Assembly (NCBI RefSeq): GCF_003268675.1
Contig: NZ_CP029378.1
Coordinates: forward strand, 1,674,001 to 1,738,000
DNA: 64,000 nucleotides
Reading direction: 5' to 3'
Source of the DNA: Streptomyces bacillaris
GTDB taxonomy: Bacteria > Actinomycetota > Actinomycetes > Streptomycetales > Streptomycetaceae
The notes below the pieces were generated by a model. It did no database searches. It saw nothing but the letters and a program-made list of their open reading frames with translations, and was not told the DNA's origin. This document shows, piece by piece, positions 7,801-16,849 of the stretch (positions are counted from its first letter, which is position 1; every line of letters begins with the position of its first letter). Position numbers and translations under genes: made by a program.

Positions 7801-8781
7801 TCAGGCGCCCTCGATCCCCTTGGGCAGGACGACGGGCACGGCGGGCCGCTCCAGCGGGGGCAGCTCGGTGAGCCGGTCCCAGGGGATCTGGTTCTTGCGC
7901 AGATCGCTCCTGACCCGGTCGGCGAGCTTGCGGGTGTCGCGGCGGTTCATCGTGGCGCCGACGGCGGCGCCGATCATGAACGGGATCAGGTTGGGCAGGT
8001 TGCGTGCCATGCGCTTGGTGATCTGCTGGCGCAGCTCGCGCTTCATCTGGCCGCCCAGGGCCGCGTTGAGCGTGGCGGGGCGCATGACGTCGATACCGCG
8101 CTCCTCCGTCCACGACGTCAGATACGCGGTGGAGCGCTGGGCGAGATTGCCCGGCGGGCGGTGGCCGTAGACCTCGTGGAGTTCGGCGACGAGCTTCATC
8201 TCGATCGCGGCGACGCCGGTGACCTCGGCCGCCAGCTCGGCGAGCATGGCCGGTGGTACGGGCATCATGGCGGCCGCGCCGACGCCCGCTCCGACGGTGG
8301 CGCTGGCCCGGCTCGCGCCCGCCACCAGCTTGTCGGCCAGCTCCTCGGGCCCCAGCCCGGGGAACTGCTTGCGCAGGGTGGCGAGGTCGCGCACCGGGAC
8401 GCGGGGAGCCGTCTCGATGATCAGGTCGGCCAGCCGGCCGGCCAGCGCACGGGCGCTCTCCCCGCTCTTGCGCACCCCCCGTTTCACTACACGCAGGCGG
8501 CCTGCCCCGGTCACGGGCTCCGCCTGGTCCTTCTCTTCGTCGCTGTCCGGCAGGTCTGCCGCCCCCGCCACTTCGAGCGAGGCCGGACGGCCCCGCTCGT
8601 CGTCGGACGTACCGGAAGCACCGGAACCACCGGGGCCGGAGACACCGGAGGGGTCCGGCAGGGCGGCGGCCCGCTCGGCAGCCGGGCTGTCGCCCGCTGC
8701 CGCGCCTGTGCCGCCCCGATTCTCCTCCGGTCCGTGCCGGCGCCAGGGGCGCCGCTTCCGGAACGGTGTGTCGCCTGCCAC
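7801..8781 (-). CDS. conserved hypothetical protein with an EcsC-like hydrophobic core
   Basis: 326 residues from a GTG at 8781. The first ~90 residues are polar and low complexity. The C-terminal two thirds are predicted helical and include Ala/Gly-rich hydrophobic stretches (SATVGAGVGAAAMMPVPPAM, then LIPFMIGAAVGATMNRRDT). That arrangement resembles EcsC-family proteins, but I cannot confirm membership. The start lies 13 nt after the DUF4193 stop, so the two genes are probably cotranscribed. No catalytic motif is visible. Confidence 0.75.
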   Translation of the reverse strand: MAGDTPFRKRRPWRRHGPEENRGGTGAAAGDSPAAERAAALPDPSGVSGPGGSGASGTSDDERGRPASLEVAGAADLPDSDEEKDQAEPVTGAGRLRVVKRGVRKSGESARALAGRLADLIIETAPRVPVRDLATLRKQFPGLGPEELADKLVAGASRASATVGAGVGAAAMMPVPPAMLAELAAEVTGVAAIEMKLVAELHEVYGHRPPGNLAQRSTAYLTSWTEERGIDVMRPATLNAALGGQMKRELRQQITKRMARNLPNLIPFMIGAAVGATMNRRDTRKLADRVRSDLRKNQIPWDRLTELPPLERPAVPVVLPKGIEGA

Positions 8782-8794
8782 GGCCGACCCGGCC

Positions 8795-9091
8795 TCAGTC
8801 GCAGTCGCGGCAGATGGGCTGACCGTTCTTCTCGCGGGCCAGCTGGCTGCGGTGGTGCACCAGGAAGCAGCTCATGCAGGTGAACTCGTCGGCCTGCTTG
8901 GGCAGGACCCGGACGGCCAGCTCCTCGTTGGAGAGGTCCGCGCCGGGCAGCTCGAGGCCTTCGGCGGCGTCGAACTCGTCGACGTCGACGGCGGAGGCCG
9001 TCTTGTCGCTCCGACGGGCCTTCAGCTCCTCAAGACTGTCCTGGTCGACGTCGTCGTCGGTCTTGCGTGGGGTGTCGTAATCCGTTGCCAT
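8795..9091 (-). CDS. DUF4193 family zinc-ribbon-like small protein
   Basis: 98 acidic residues of the actinobacterial DUF4193 family. The N-terminus (MATDYDTPRKTDDD) and the C-terminal pair FTCMSCFLVHHRSQLA and PICRDCD are diagnostic. The four cysteines (CxxC...CxxC) suggest a zinc ribbon. Function is unknown; small size and acidity suggest a transcription-associated or regulatory role, which is only inference. It is the first gene of a two-gene unit. Confidence 0.9.
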   Translation of the reverse strand: MATDYDTPRKTDDDVDQDSLEELKARRSDKTASAVDVDEFDAAEGLELPGADLSNEELAVRVLPKQADEFTCMSCFLVHHRSQLAREKNGQPICRDCD

Positions 9092-9496
9092 GTCGCTCTC
9101 CCCCTCTTGGGTGTCTGCGGGTGTCTCAGCGCACGTAACGCGTGAGAGGCCGGACTTGTGCCCGACCTGAGGCGGAGATTTTGCCTCACATCAAGGTCTG
9201 TTACTCAATCGACACCCAACCGGCCGCCTCGGCGAGGCTCGGCTTGGGTGGCGATGGGGACCGTACACGGTCCCGTCTGTGCAGTTCACAGGCGCCACCC
9301 CGTGTACTTCCCGTGATAACGCCCTCCGAAAACCCGGACGATTACCGGCTTTCCGAACGGGATGTGATCACGGAGCGTGTAAGAGCCGAAAACGGGCCCT
9401 GTGATTGATCACACACGGCTCGCCAGGGAACGGGTCCTGAAAATTCCGCCCAAAGCGAACATGGAGATCCGGTGGAGCATCACACCGCGCAGCCTC
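9092..9496. other. 405-bp non-coding gap upstream of the DUF4193 gene
   Basis: I see no convincing gene here. Near the right end a perfect palindrome, TGTGAT-TG-ATCACA (9400-9413), is paired with a second TGTGATCA at 9363-9370. They could be operator half-sites for the DUF4193 promoter. The DUF4193 promoter must lie in this interval. The 89-codon plus-strand frame at 9142-9408 lacks a ribosome site and family features. Confidence 0.5.
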
Positions 9497-10729
9497 TCAG
9501 GCCGGCAGGGTGACACGCATCACAAGGCCGCCGCCCTCGCGGGGCTCCGCGATGATACGGCCTCCGTGGGCCCGCGCGACGGACCGCGCGATCGACAGGC
9601 CGAGTCCGACCCCCTTGTCGCTGCCCGTGCGCTCCGTACGCAGCCGCCGGAAGGGCTCGAAGAGGTTGTCGATCTCGTACGCGGGCACCACCGGTCCCGT
9701 GTTCGAGACGACCAGCAGGGCCTGACCGGGCTGCAGGGAGGTGGTGACCTCCACCCAGCCGTCCTCGGCCACGTTGTAGCGCACGGCGTTCTGGACGAGG
9801 TTGAGCGCGATCCGCTCCAGCAGCACCCCGTTGCCCTGCACGACGGCACCGGCCCGCTCACCGCGGATCTCCACGTTCCGCTCGACCGCCTCCGCCCGGG
9901 CCTGGTCGATGGCGCGGTCGGCGACCTCGGCGAGGTCGACCGGTTTGCGCTCCACGATCTGGTTGTCGCTGCGGGCCAGCAGCAGCAGCCCCTCGACCAG
10001 CTGCTCGCTGCGCTCGTTGGTGGCCAGCAGGGTCTTCCCGAGCTGCTGCAGCTCCGGCGGGGCCTGCGGATCGGAGAGGTGGACCTCCAGCAGGGTGCGG
10101 TTGATCGCCAGCGGGGTGCGCAGCTCGTGCGAGGCGTTGCCGACGAACCGCTGCTGCGCGGTGAACGCCCGCTCCAGCCGGTCCAGCATGTCGTCGAAGG
10201 TGTCCGACAGCTCCTTCAGCTCGTCGTCCGGGCCGTCAAGCTCGATCCGCCGGGTGAGGTCCGTGCCCGCCACCCGGCGCGCGGTCCGGGTGATCCGGCC
10301 CAGCGGGGACAGGACGCGGCCCGCCATGGCGTAGCCGAAGGCGAACGCGATGATGCTGAGCCCGACCAGGGCCAGCAGGGAGCGGTTGAGCAGCGTCTCC
10401 AGCGCCTCCTTGCGCTGGTTGTTGACGCAGGCGTTCATCGCCGCGTTGAAGGCCTCCGGGGAGGGCGTCGTCGGCAGGTCGCAGATCTCGCTGGCGACCC
10501 GGCCGCTGACGATCTCGAAGGGCAGCTTGCTGCCCACCCCGAGGGCCTGGGCGGCCAGCATGTAGATGATCGAGAGCAGCAGGATGCCCGCGATCAGGAA
10601 CATCCCGCCGTACAGCAGCGTGAGCCGTATCCGGATGGTCGGACGCAGCCAGGGGTACGGGGGCTCCTGCTGCTTGGGCTCCCAGGTGGGCTTCGGGGGT
10701 GCCGTGGGGGGCGGCGGGGTGGCGGCCAT
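9497..10729 (-). CDS. cutS: sensor histidine kinase CutS
   Basis: 410 residues. A Pro-rich cytosolic N-terminus precedes a first membrane helix at about 36-60. A short extracellular sensor (about 62-116) contains two cysteines, Cys83 and Cys101. A second membrane helix lies at about 117-138. HAMP (GRVLSPLGRITRTARRVAGT), HisKA (NASHELRTPL, His201) and HATPase_c (NLVQNAVRYN, GVGLGLSIA) domains follow. The paired sensor cysteines match what is described for Streptomyces CutS, linked to extracellular thiol/disulfide and protein-folding stress. It starts 5 nt after cutR ends, so the pair is one operon with the regulator first, as known for CutRS. Confidence 0.9.
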   Translation of the reverse strand: MAATPPPPTAPPKPTWEPKQQEPPYPWLRPTIRIRLTLLYGGMFLIAGILLLSIIYMLAAQALGVGSKLPFEIVSGRVASEICDLPTTPSPEAFNAAMNACVNNQRKEALETLLNRSLLALVGLSIIAFAFGYAMAGRVLSPLGRITRTARRVAGTDLTRRIELDGPDDELKELSDTFDDMLDRLERAFTAQQRFVGNASHELRTPLAINRTLLEVHLSDPQAPPELQQLGKTLLATNERSEQLVEGLLLLARSDNQIVERKPVDLAEVADRAIDQARAEAVERNVEIRGERAGAVVQGNGVLLERIALNLVQNAVRYNVAEDGWVEVTTSLQPGQALLVVSNTGPVVPAYEIDNLFEPFRRLRTERTGSDKGVGLGLSIARSVARAHGGRIIAEPREGGGLVMRVTLPA

Positions 10730-10734
10730 GGTCC

Positions 10735-11388
10735 TCAGATCCGGTATCCGGAGCCCGGTACGGTGACGATCACGGGCGGTTCACCGAGCTTGCGGCGGAG
10801 CGTCATGACCGTGACCCGCACCACGTTGGTGAAGGGGTCGGTGTTCTCGTCCCAGGCCTTCTCCAGGAGCTGCTCCGCCGAGACGACGGCGCCCTCGCTG
10901 CGCATCAGGACCTCCAGCACCGCGAACTCCTTGGGGGCGAGCTGGATCTCCACCTCGTCCCGGAAGACCTCGCGGCGGTTGGGGTCGAGCTTGATCCCGG
11001 CCCGCTCCAGGACGGGGGGCAGGGCGACCGTCGTACGGCGGCCGAGCGCGCGGACCCGGGCGGTCAGCTCGCTGAAGGCGAAGGGCTTGGGGAGGTAGTC
11101 GTCGGCGCCCAGCTCCAGCCCCTCGACCCGGTCGCTGACGTCGCCGGAGGCGGTGAGCATGAGGACCCGGGTGGGCACGCCCAGCTCGACGATCCTGCGG
11201 CAGACGTCGTCGCCGTGCACCACCGGGAGGTCCCGGTCCAGCACGACGACGTCGTAGTCGTTGACCCCGATGCGCTCCAGGGCCGCGGCACCGTCGTAGA
11301 CGACGTCGACGGCCATGGCCTCCCGGCGCAGCCCGGTGGCCACCGCATCGGCGAGCAGCTGCTCGTCCTCGACGACGAGTACGCGCAC
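10735..11388 (-). CDS. cutR: response regulator CutR
   Basis: 217-residue OmpR-family regulator. The receiver starts MRVLVVEDEQLLADAV, with phospho-acceptor Asp51 in VVLDRDLPVVHGDD and the Lys in YLPKPFA. The DNA-binding winged helix has RREVFRDEVEIQLAPKEFAV and ends VIVTVPGSGYRI. It lies directly upstream of its kinase gene on the same strand. The promoter must be in the 350-bp gap to its right, shared divergently with a small plus-strand gene. Confidence 0.9.
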   Translation of the reverse strand: MRVLVVEDEQLLADAVATGLRREAMAVDVVYDGAAALERIGVNDYDVVVLDRDLPVVHGDDVCRRIVELGVPTRVLMLTASGDVSDRVEGLELGADDYLPKPFAFSELTARVRALGRRTTVALPPVLERAGIKLDPNRREVFRDEVEIQLAPKEFAVLEVLMRSEGAVVSAEQLLEKAWDENTDPFTNVVRVTVMTLRRKLGEPPVIVTVPGSGYRI

Positions 11389-11738
11389 AGCGCATTCCTT
11401 CCTTAGGTCCTTCTACGGGTTCACACAGCGAACGGCCCCCAGGGGAGGCCGACTGTGTACATCCATCCTGCCCGCAACGCGTATAAACCGGCGGTAAGAC
11501 GGCGCTGGGCCGGCCCGCCCCCGAGAAGGGGGCGGATTTACCGGCCAGTTGAGGTTTCCGTGAGGTTGCGCATGGGGATGAGGGGTTCACACCCGCGATC
11601 ACGTCCGGCCCGTGGCACGCCACGGCCCCTCTCCGTTTTCCCCGGAGAAGCGGCGAGATCACCCGCCCCTCCGGCTCCCCTGCCGGAGGAATCCCGGGCA
11701 CACCCCCGTGCCACCGACCCACGATGAGGGGGCGCATC
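11389..11738. other. 350-bp intergenic region between cutR and a small divergent gene
   Basis: No coding sequence is supported. A short perfect hairpin (CGCCCCC-GAGAA-GGGGGCG, 11516-11534) and an imperfect inverted repeat near 11606-11630 are present. An A/T-rich spot, GTATAAA near 11481, stands out from the GC background and could be part of a promoter. Confidence 0.4.
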
Positions 11739-11912
11739 ATGGACGCTTTCACCGCAGGTCTGCTGCAACGCATCAAGACGACCGAGTCCGACCTCACGCG
11801 GGCTCGCGAGGACGGCGACGACTTCCTGGCGGATGTCGAGCAGGGCGAGCTGGACGACCTGCACCGCCTCGCGGCCGAGCACGGCGTGGAAATCGGCGCC
11901 ACGAGCGTCTGA
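11739..11912 (+). CDS. small conserved hypothetical protein (57 aa)
   Basis: Predicted product starts MDAFTAGLLQRIKTTESDL and ends EHGVEIGATSV. It is highly charged and helical, with a heptad-like pattern over most of its length, so a small coiled coil is likely. The ATG at 11739 has GAGGGGG about 10 nt upstream; an ATG at 11724 is the alternative. A strong terminator follows within 10 nt, which supports a real gene. Function is unknown. Confidence 0.75.
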   Translation: MDAFTAGLLQRIKTTESDLTRAREDGDDFLADVEQGELDDLHRLAAEHGVEIGATSV

Positions 11913-11921
11913 GCCGTACGA

Positions 11922-11962
11922 CAGAGGGCCCCGGGAGCCGTCACGGCCCCCGGGGCCCTCTG
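11922..11962. terminator. terminator hairpin
   Basis: Perfect 14-nt arms at 11922-11935 and 11949-11962. The 13-nt loop itself contains a short GCCGT/ACGGC stem. It follows the small hypothetical gene and faces the convergent phosphatase gene. Confidence 0.8.
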
Positions 11963-12007
11963 CTGTGCTCAGCGCCCCGCACAGCTCCCACCAGGGCGTC
12001 GGCGGGG

Positions 12008-12808
12008 TCAGTCGTGCCAGGCGCCCAGCTCCTCCAAGGCCGCCTGGAGCGGCTCGAAGACCCCGGGGGTCGCCGCCACCGTGAGGTCGCCGTCGGCGGG
12101 CAGCCCGGGGCGGCCGCCGGTCAGCGCACCCGCCTCCCGGGCGATGAGGTCGCCCGCGGCCAGGTCCCAGGGGTGCAGCCCGCGCTCGTAGTAGCCGTCC
12201 AGCCGACCCGCCGCCACATCGCAGAGGTCCACGGCGGCCGAGCCGCCGCGCCGGATGTCGCGGAGCCTCGGGATCAGCTGCTGGGCCACGTCCGCCTGGT
12301 GGGCGCGGACGTGGGCGACGTAGTTGAAGCCGGTCGAGACGAGGGCCTGGTCGAGCGGCGGGGCGGGGCGGCAGCGCAGGGCGTTGCCGTTCGCGTACGC
12401 ACCGCCGCCCAGGACCGCGTGGTACGTCTCGCCGCGCATCGGGGCCTCGACGACGCCCACGACCCGCTCGCCGTCGCGCTCGGCGGCGATGGAGACGGCC
12501 CAGGTCGGCAGGCCGTAGAGATAGTTCACGGTGCCGTCGAGCGGGTCGATGACCCAGCGGATGCCGGTGGTCCCCGGGGAACTGGCGCCCTCCTCGCCGA
12601 GGAAGCCGTCGTCGGGGCGGAAGTCGGTGAGATAGCCGGTGATCAGCTTCTCGGCGGCGATGTCCATCTCGGTGACCACGTCGATGGGGCTGGACTTGGT
12701 GGCGGCCACCCCCAGGTCGGCGGGGCGGCCGTCGCGCAGCAGGGCTCCGGCGCGGCGCGCGGCCTCCAGGGCGAGGTCGAGCAGTTCGGTGAGGGCGGGG
12801 TCGGTCAC
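12008..12808 (-). CDS. inositol monophosphatase family protein
   Basis: 266 residues with the lithium-sensitive phosphatase fold. The metal-binding motifs are visible: Glu in FLGEEGAS, WVIDPLDGTVNYLYGLP (DPLDGT motif) and HPWDLAAGDLIAREAGA (WDxAAG motif). Family members dephosphorylate inositol-1-phosphate, histidinol phosphate or related sugars with Mg2+; the exact substrate cannot be chosen. The start is the GTG at 12808. It follows hemH on the same strand after about 34 nt and may be cotranscribed. Confidence 0.9.
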   Translation of the reverse strand: MTDPALTELLDLALEAARRAGALLRDGRPADLGVAATKSSPIDVVTEMDIAAEKLITGYLTDFRPDDGFLGEEGASSPGTTGIRWVIDPLDGTVNYLYGLPTWAVSIAAERDGERVVGVVEAPMRGETYHAVLGGGAYANGNALRCRPAPPLDQALVSTGFNYVAHVRAHQADVAQQLIPRLRDIRRGGSAAVDLCDVAAGRLDGYYERGLHPWDLAAGDLIAREAGALTGGRPGLPADGDLTVAATPGVFEPLQAALEELGAWHD

Positions 12809-12842
12809 GGGGGCTCCCAGGGGGCTCGACGGGACGGATGCG

Positions 12843-13970
12843 TTACGCGTACGGGCTGTCGGCGCCGGCCGCGGCCGCCTTCGGGGCCCTGGCCGGGCAG
12901 CAGCCGACCGGGCAGAGGTCGTGGGACGGGCCGAGCGAGCCCAGCGCGCAGGGGGTCACCGCACGCCCCCGCTCGCTCGCCGCGCGCTCCAGGAGCAGCT
13001 CCCGTACGGCGGCGGCGAAGCGCGGGTCGTCGCCCACGGTCGCGGACCGGCGGACCGGAAGCCCGAGCTCGGCGGCCCTGGCGGTGGCCTCGGTGTCGAG
13101 GTCGTACAGGACCTCCATGTGGTCCGAGACGAAGCCGATGGGCGCCATCACGACGGCGGGGACACCCTCGCCGTGCAGGGTCTCCAGGTGGTCGCAGATG
13201 TCGGGCTCCAGCCACGGGATGTGCGGGGCGCCGCTGCGGGACTGGTAGACGAGCTGCCAGGGGTGCTCGGTGCCGGTCTCCTCGCGCACCGCGTCCACGA
13301 TCAGCCGGGCCACGTCCAGGTGCTCCGCGACGTACGCGCCGCCGTCGCCGTGGTCCTCCATGGGGCCGGAGGCGTCGGCGGCGGAGGTCGGGATGGAGTG
13401 GGTGGTGAAGGCGAGGTGCGCGCCCGCCCGGACGTCCTCGGGGAGGTCGGCCAGCGAGGCGAGCACGCCGTCGACCATGGGCCGGACGAAACCGGGGTGG
13501 TTGAAGTAGTGGCGCAGCTTGTCCACGCGCGGCACGTCCAGCCCCTCCGCCTCCAGGGCGGCCAGGGCCTCGGCCAGGTTTTCCCGGTACTGGCGGCAGC
13601 CCGAGTAGGAGGCGTACGCGCTGGTGGCGAAGACGGCGATGCGGCGGTGCCCGTCGGCGGTCATCTCGCGCAGGGTGTCGGTGAGGTACGGCGCCCAGTT
13701 GCGGTTGCCCCAGTAGACCGGCAGGTCCAGGCCGTGGTCGGCGAAGTCCTTGCGCAGGGCGTCCAGCAGGGCCCGGTTCTGGGCGTTGATCGGGCTGACC
13801 CCGCCGAAGAGGAAGTAGTGCTGCCCGACCTCCTTGAGCCGTTCCTCGGGGATGCCCCGGCCACGGGTCACGTTCGCCAGGAACGGGACCACGTCGTCCG
13901 GGCCCTCGGGACCGCCGAAGGAGAGCAGCAGAAGGGCGTCGTAGGGAGCGGGATCGCGCAGATCAGACAT
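12843..13970 (-). CDS. hemH: ferrochelatase (coproporphyrin ferrochelatase type) with Fe-S cysteines
   Basis: 375 residues from the ATG at 13970, which begins at the conserved [19 protein letters not shown]. The FTTHSIPTS motif holds the catalytic His. Cys125 (SGCRQY) and a C-terminal cluster, Cys341 and Cys353/357/358 (CALGS...DLCPVGCC), match the [2Fe-2S] ligands of actinobacterial ferrochelatases such as the mycobacterial enzyme. In actinobacteria this enzyme normally inserts Fe2+ into coproporphyrin III in the coproporphyrin-dependent heme route, rather than into protoporphyrin IX. The longer in-frame start is rejected for lack of homology. Confidence 0.94.
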   Translation of the reverse strand: MSDLRDPAPYDALLLLSFGGPEGPDDVVPFLANVTRGRGIPEERLKEVGQHYFLFGGVSPINAQNRALLDALRKDFADHGLDLPVYWGNRNWAPYLTDTLREMTADGHRRIAVFATSAYASYSGCRQYRENLAEALAALEAEGLDVPRVDKLRHYFNHPGFVRPMVDGVLASLADLPEDVRAGAHLAFTTHSIPTSAADASGPMEDHGDGGAYVAEHLDVARLIVDAVREETGTEHPWQLVYQSRSGAPHIPWLEPDICDHLETLHGEGVPAVVMAPIGFVSDHMEVLYDLDTEATARAAELGLPVRRSATVGDDPRFAAAVRELLLERAASERGRAVTPCALGSLGPSHDLCPVGCCPARAPKAAAAGADSPYA

Positions 13971-14212
13971 GACACCGATCCTGCCACTCGCCTCCGACAG
14001 CACGGCAACCGACATCCGACGCCCCGTCGGCAAGTGCCGGAACCGGGAGTCCGGGCGCCTTCTCGCGCCCTGGTCACGTGCCTGCCCGCGCCCCTCTCCC
14101 GTCACCGGCCGCGCTCCCCCGGGCGGCCGGAATTCCGGTGTCCGGCACCTCCGCCCGGCCGTAAGCTGTATCGGCCAGCTACACGCATGACAGGCACGAC
14201 CGGAGCACCCTC

Positions 14213-15460
14213 TTGCCCAGCCCCTACCGCACGATCTTCGCCGCCCCCGGTTCCAAGGGGTTCTCCGCCGCCGGGTTCTTCGGCCGGATGCCGCTCTCCA
14301 TGCTCGGCATCGGCGTCGTGACCATGATTTCGCAGCTCACCGGCCGCTACGGGCTGGCCGGTGCGCTCACCGCGACGCTCGCCATGGCGGCCGCCGTCTT
14401 CGGTCCGCAGGTCTCGCGCCTGGTCGACCGGTACGGGCAGCGCCGAGTGCTGCGCCCCTTCACGCTGGTCGCGGTGGCGGCCGTGGCGGGGCTGCTGATC
14501 TGCGCCCAGCAGGGGGCGCCCGACTGGACGCTCTTCGTCTTCGCGGCGGCCGCGGGCTGTGTGCCGAGCGTGGGGTCGATGGTCCGGGCCCGCTGGGCGG
14601 CGATCTACCGGAGTTCCAGCCGCGAGCTGCACACGGCGTACTCCTGGGAGTCGATCGTCGACGAGGTGTGCTTCATCTTCGGCCCGATCATCTCGATCGG
14701 CCTCTCCACCGCCTGGTTCCCCGAGGCCGGTCCGCTGATCGCCGCCCTCTTCCTGCTGGTCGGGGTCTTCTGGCTGACCGCCCAGCGCGCCACCGAGCCC
14801 GTCCCGCACCCGAAGTCACTGCACACCGGCGGCTCGGCGCTGCGCTCGCCGGGGCTCCAGGTGCTGGTGGCCACCTTCGTGGCGACGGGCGCCATCTTCG
14901 GCGGGGTGGACGTGGTGACCGTGGCGTTCGCCGAGGAGAGCGGCAAGAAGGCGGCGGCCTCCCTGGTGCTGGCCGTCTACGCGCTGGGCTCCTGCCTCGC
15001 GGGGGCCGTTTTCGGGCTGCTGCACCTGAAGGGGAGGCCCGCGGCCAGGTGGCTGGTGGGTGTCTGTGCGATGGCCGTGAGTATGATCCCCCTCCTACTG
15101 GCCGGGAACCTTCCGTTGCTGGCCGTGGCGCTCTTCGTCGCGGGCATCTCCGTCGCACCCACGATGGTCACCACCATGGCTCTCGTCGAAGCGCACGTAC
15201 CGCGCACCAAGCTGACCGAGGGCATGACCTGGACCAGTACCGGGCTAGCGGTCGGAGTGGCGCTCGGCTCCTCGGCCGCCGGCTGGGTGGTCGACGCCGC
15301 CGGGGCGAAGGCGGGGTACGCGGTGCCCGTCGCGGCGGGGGCGCTCGCGGCGGCGGTGGCGTTCCTGGGGTATCGCCGGCTGGCGAAGCCGGTTCCTACG
15401 GGAGGGCGCGGGGAAGATGAGCGACACCTACGCACGGAAGACGACGAGCGCGTGGCGTAA
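14213..15460 (+). CDS. MFS transporter
   Basis: 415 residues from a TTG at 14213, with GGAG upstream. About 12 hydrophobic segments are visible. The cytoplasmic loop [15 protein letters not shown] is the MFS loop 2-3 signature, and the central loop after helix 6 contains [15 protein letters not shown]. The family exports or imports small molecules by proton exchange; the substrate is not readable. The last 44 nt overlap the next gene, so the two are probably cotranscribed and coupled. Confidence 0.88.
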   Translation: MPSPYRTIFAAPGSKGFSAAGFFGRMPLSMLGIGVVTMISQLTGRYGLAGALTATLAMAAAVFGPQVSRLVDRYGQRRVLRPFTLVAVAAVAGLLICAQQGAPDWTLFVFAAAAGCVPSVGSMVRARWAAIYRSSSRELHTAYSWESIVDEVCFIFGPIISIGLSTAWFPEAGPLIAALFLLVGVFWLTAQRATEPVPHPKSLHTGGSALRSPGLQVLVATFVATGAIFGGVDVVTVAFAEESGKKAAASLVLAVYALGSCLAGAVFGLLHLKGRPAARWLVGVCAMAVSMIPLLLAGNLPLLAVALFVAGISVAPTMVTTMALVEAHVPRTKLTEGMTWTSTGLAVGVALGSSAAGWVVDAAGAKAGYAVPVAAGALAAAVAFLGYRRLAKPVPTGGRGEDERHLRTEDDERVA

Positions 15461-16739
15461 CTGGGCGGGGACCGTCACCGCCCGGCCCGCCCGGACCGAG
15501 TCCCCCGCGTCCGTGGACGAGCTGGTGGACGTGGTGCGCCGGGCGCACGCGGACGGGCTGCGGGTGAAGCCGGTCGGCACCGGCCACTCCTTCACCTCGG
15601 CCGCCGCCACCGACGGGGTGCTGATCCGCCCGGACCTGCTCACCGGCATCCGGGACATCGACCGCAAGGCGATGACCGTCACCGTGGAGGCGGGCACTCC
15701 GCTCAAGCGCCTCAACACCGCGCTCGCCCGTGAGGGGCTCTCCCTCACCAACATGGGCGACATCATGGAGCAGACGGTCGCCGGGGCCACCTCCACCGGA
15801 ACGCACGGCACCGGCCGCGACTCGGCCTCCATATCCGCCCAGATCCGCGCCCTGGAGCTGGTCACCGCCGACGGTTCGGTGCTGGTCTGCTCGGAACGGG
15901 AGAACCCGGAGGTGTTCGCCGCCGCCCGGGTCGGGCTCGGCGCCCTCGGGGTGATCACCGCGGTCACCCTCGCCGTGGAGCCGGTCTTCCTGCTGACTGC
16001 CCGGGAGGAGCCGATGACCTTCGACCGGGCGACGGGCGAGTTCGACCAGTTGGTCGCGGAGAACGAGCACTTCGAGTTCTACTGGTTTCCGCACACGGGC
16101 AACTGCAACACCAAGCGCAACAACCGCAGCGCAGGCCCCGCCGCCCCGCCCGGGAGGGTCAGCGGCTGGATCGACGACGAGCTGCTCTCCAACGGCGTCT
16201 TCCAGGTGGCCTGTTCGGTCGGCCGGGCGGTCCCCGCGACCATCCCGTCCATCGCCAAGCTCTCCAGCCGGGCGCTCTCCGCCCGCACCTACACCGACAT
16301 CCCCTACAAGGTCTTCACCAGCCCGCGCCGGGTGAGGTTCGTGGAGATGGAGTACGCCGTTCCGCGCGAACGGGCGGTGGCGGCGCTGCGGGAGCTGAAG
16401 GCGATGGTCGAACGCTCACCGCTGAAGATCAGCTTCCCGGTCGAGGTGCGGACCGCGCCCGCCGATGACATGGCCCTCTCAACCGCCTCCGGCCGCGACA
16501 GCGCGTACATCGCCGTCCACCTCTACAAGGGCACGCCCCACCGCTCGTACTTCACGGCGGTCGAGCGGATCATGACCGCGCACGCGGGCCGCCCGCACTG
16601 GGGCAAGATCCACACCCGGGACGCGGAGTATCTGGCGGGGGTCTACCCGCGGTTCGGGGAGTTCACCGCCGTACGGGACCGGCTCGACCCGGACCGGATG
16701 TTCGGCAACGACTATCTGCGGCGCGTCCTCGGGGAGTGA
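15417..16739 (+). CDS. D-arabinono-1,4-lactone oxidase family FAD-linked oxidase
   Basis: 440 residues. The N-terminal PCMH-type FAD domain has VKPVGTGHSF, whose His is in the position that covalently binds FAD in alditol and lactone oxidases, then STGTHGTGRD. The C-terminal ALO domain ends with HWGKIHTRDAEYL and DRLDPDRMFGNDYLRRVLG, typical of the family. It oxidises sugar lactones or alditols with O2, forming H2O2. The start overlaps the transporter gene by 44 nt. Confidence 0.9.
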   Translation: MSDTYARKTTSAWRNWAGTVTARPARTESPASVDELVDVVRRAHADGLRVKPVGTGHSFTSAAATDGVLIRPDLLTGIRDIDRKAMTVTVEAGTPLKRLNTALAREGLSLTNMGDIMEQTVAGATSTGTHGTGRDSASISAQIRALELVTADGSVLVCSERENPEVFAAARVGLGALGVITAVTLAVEPVFLLTAREEPMTFDRATGEFDQLVAENEHFEFYWFPHTGNCNTKRNNRSAGPAAPPGRVSGWIDDELLSNGVFQVACSVGRAVPATIPSIAKLSSRALSARTYTDIPYKVFTSPRRVRFVEMEYAVPRERAVAALRELKAMVERSPLKISFPVEVRTAPADDMALSTASGRDSAYIAVHLYKGTPHRSYFTAVERIMTAHAGRPHWGKIHTRDAEYLAGVYPRFGEFTAVRDRLDPDRMFGNDYLRRVLGE

Positions 16740-16751
16740 GCCTCCGCCGAC

Positions 16752-16791
16752 AAGCCGGTAAGCCGGTAAGCCGGTAAGCCGGTAAGCCCGT
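16752..16791. repeat. 8-bp tandem repeat after the oxidase gene
   Basis: AAGCCGGT occurs four times exactly (16752-16783), then once with one change (AAGCCCGT). It lies between the oxidase stop and its terminator, in non-coding DNA, so copy number could vary freely. Confidence 0.9.
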
Positions 16792-16796
16792 AAACG

Positions 16797-16832
16797 GGTT
16801 CGGCCCCCTCACGGTGGTGAGGGGGCCGAACC
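16797..16832. terminator. bidirectional terminator hairpin
   Basis: Perfect 16-nt arms at 16797-16812 and 16817-16832 with a GGTG loop. It sits between the convergent oxidase gene and the repeat-rich membrane protein gene. Confidence 0.88.
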
Positions 16833-16849
16833 GTTCTCCGGTACGCCGG

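Noticed and set aside
9142..9408. 89-codon plus-strand open frame between the DUF4193 and cutS genes
   Set aside because: No ribosome site, no family resemblance and a composition of promoter DNA; it is treated as a chance frame in the DUF4193 upstream region.
9363..9413. TGTGAT...ATCACA palindromes as CRP sites
   Set aside because: The inner palindrome has a spacer of 4 bp between TGTGA and TCACA instead of the 6 bp of CRP sites; only a general operator-like note is kept.
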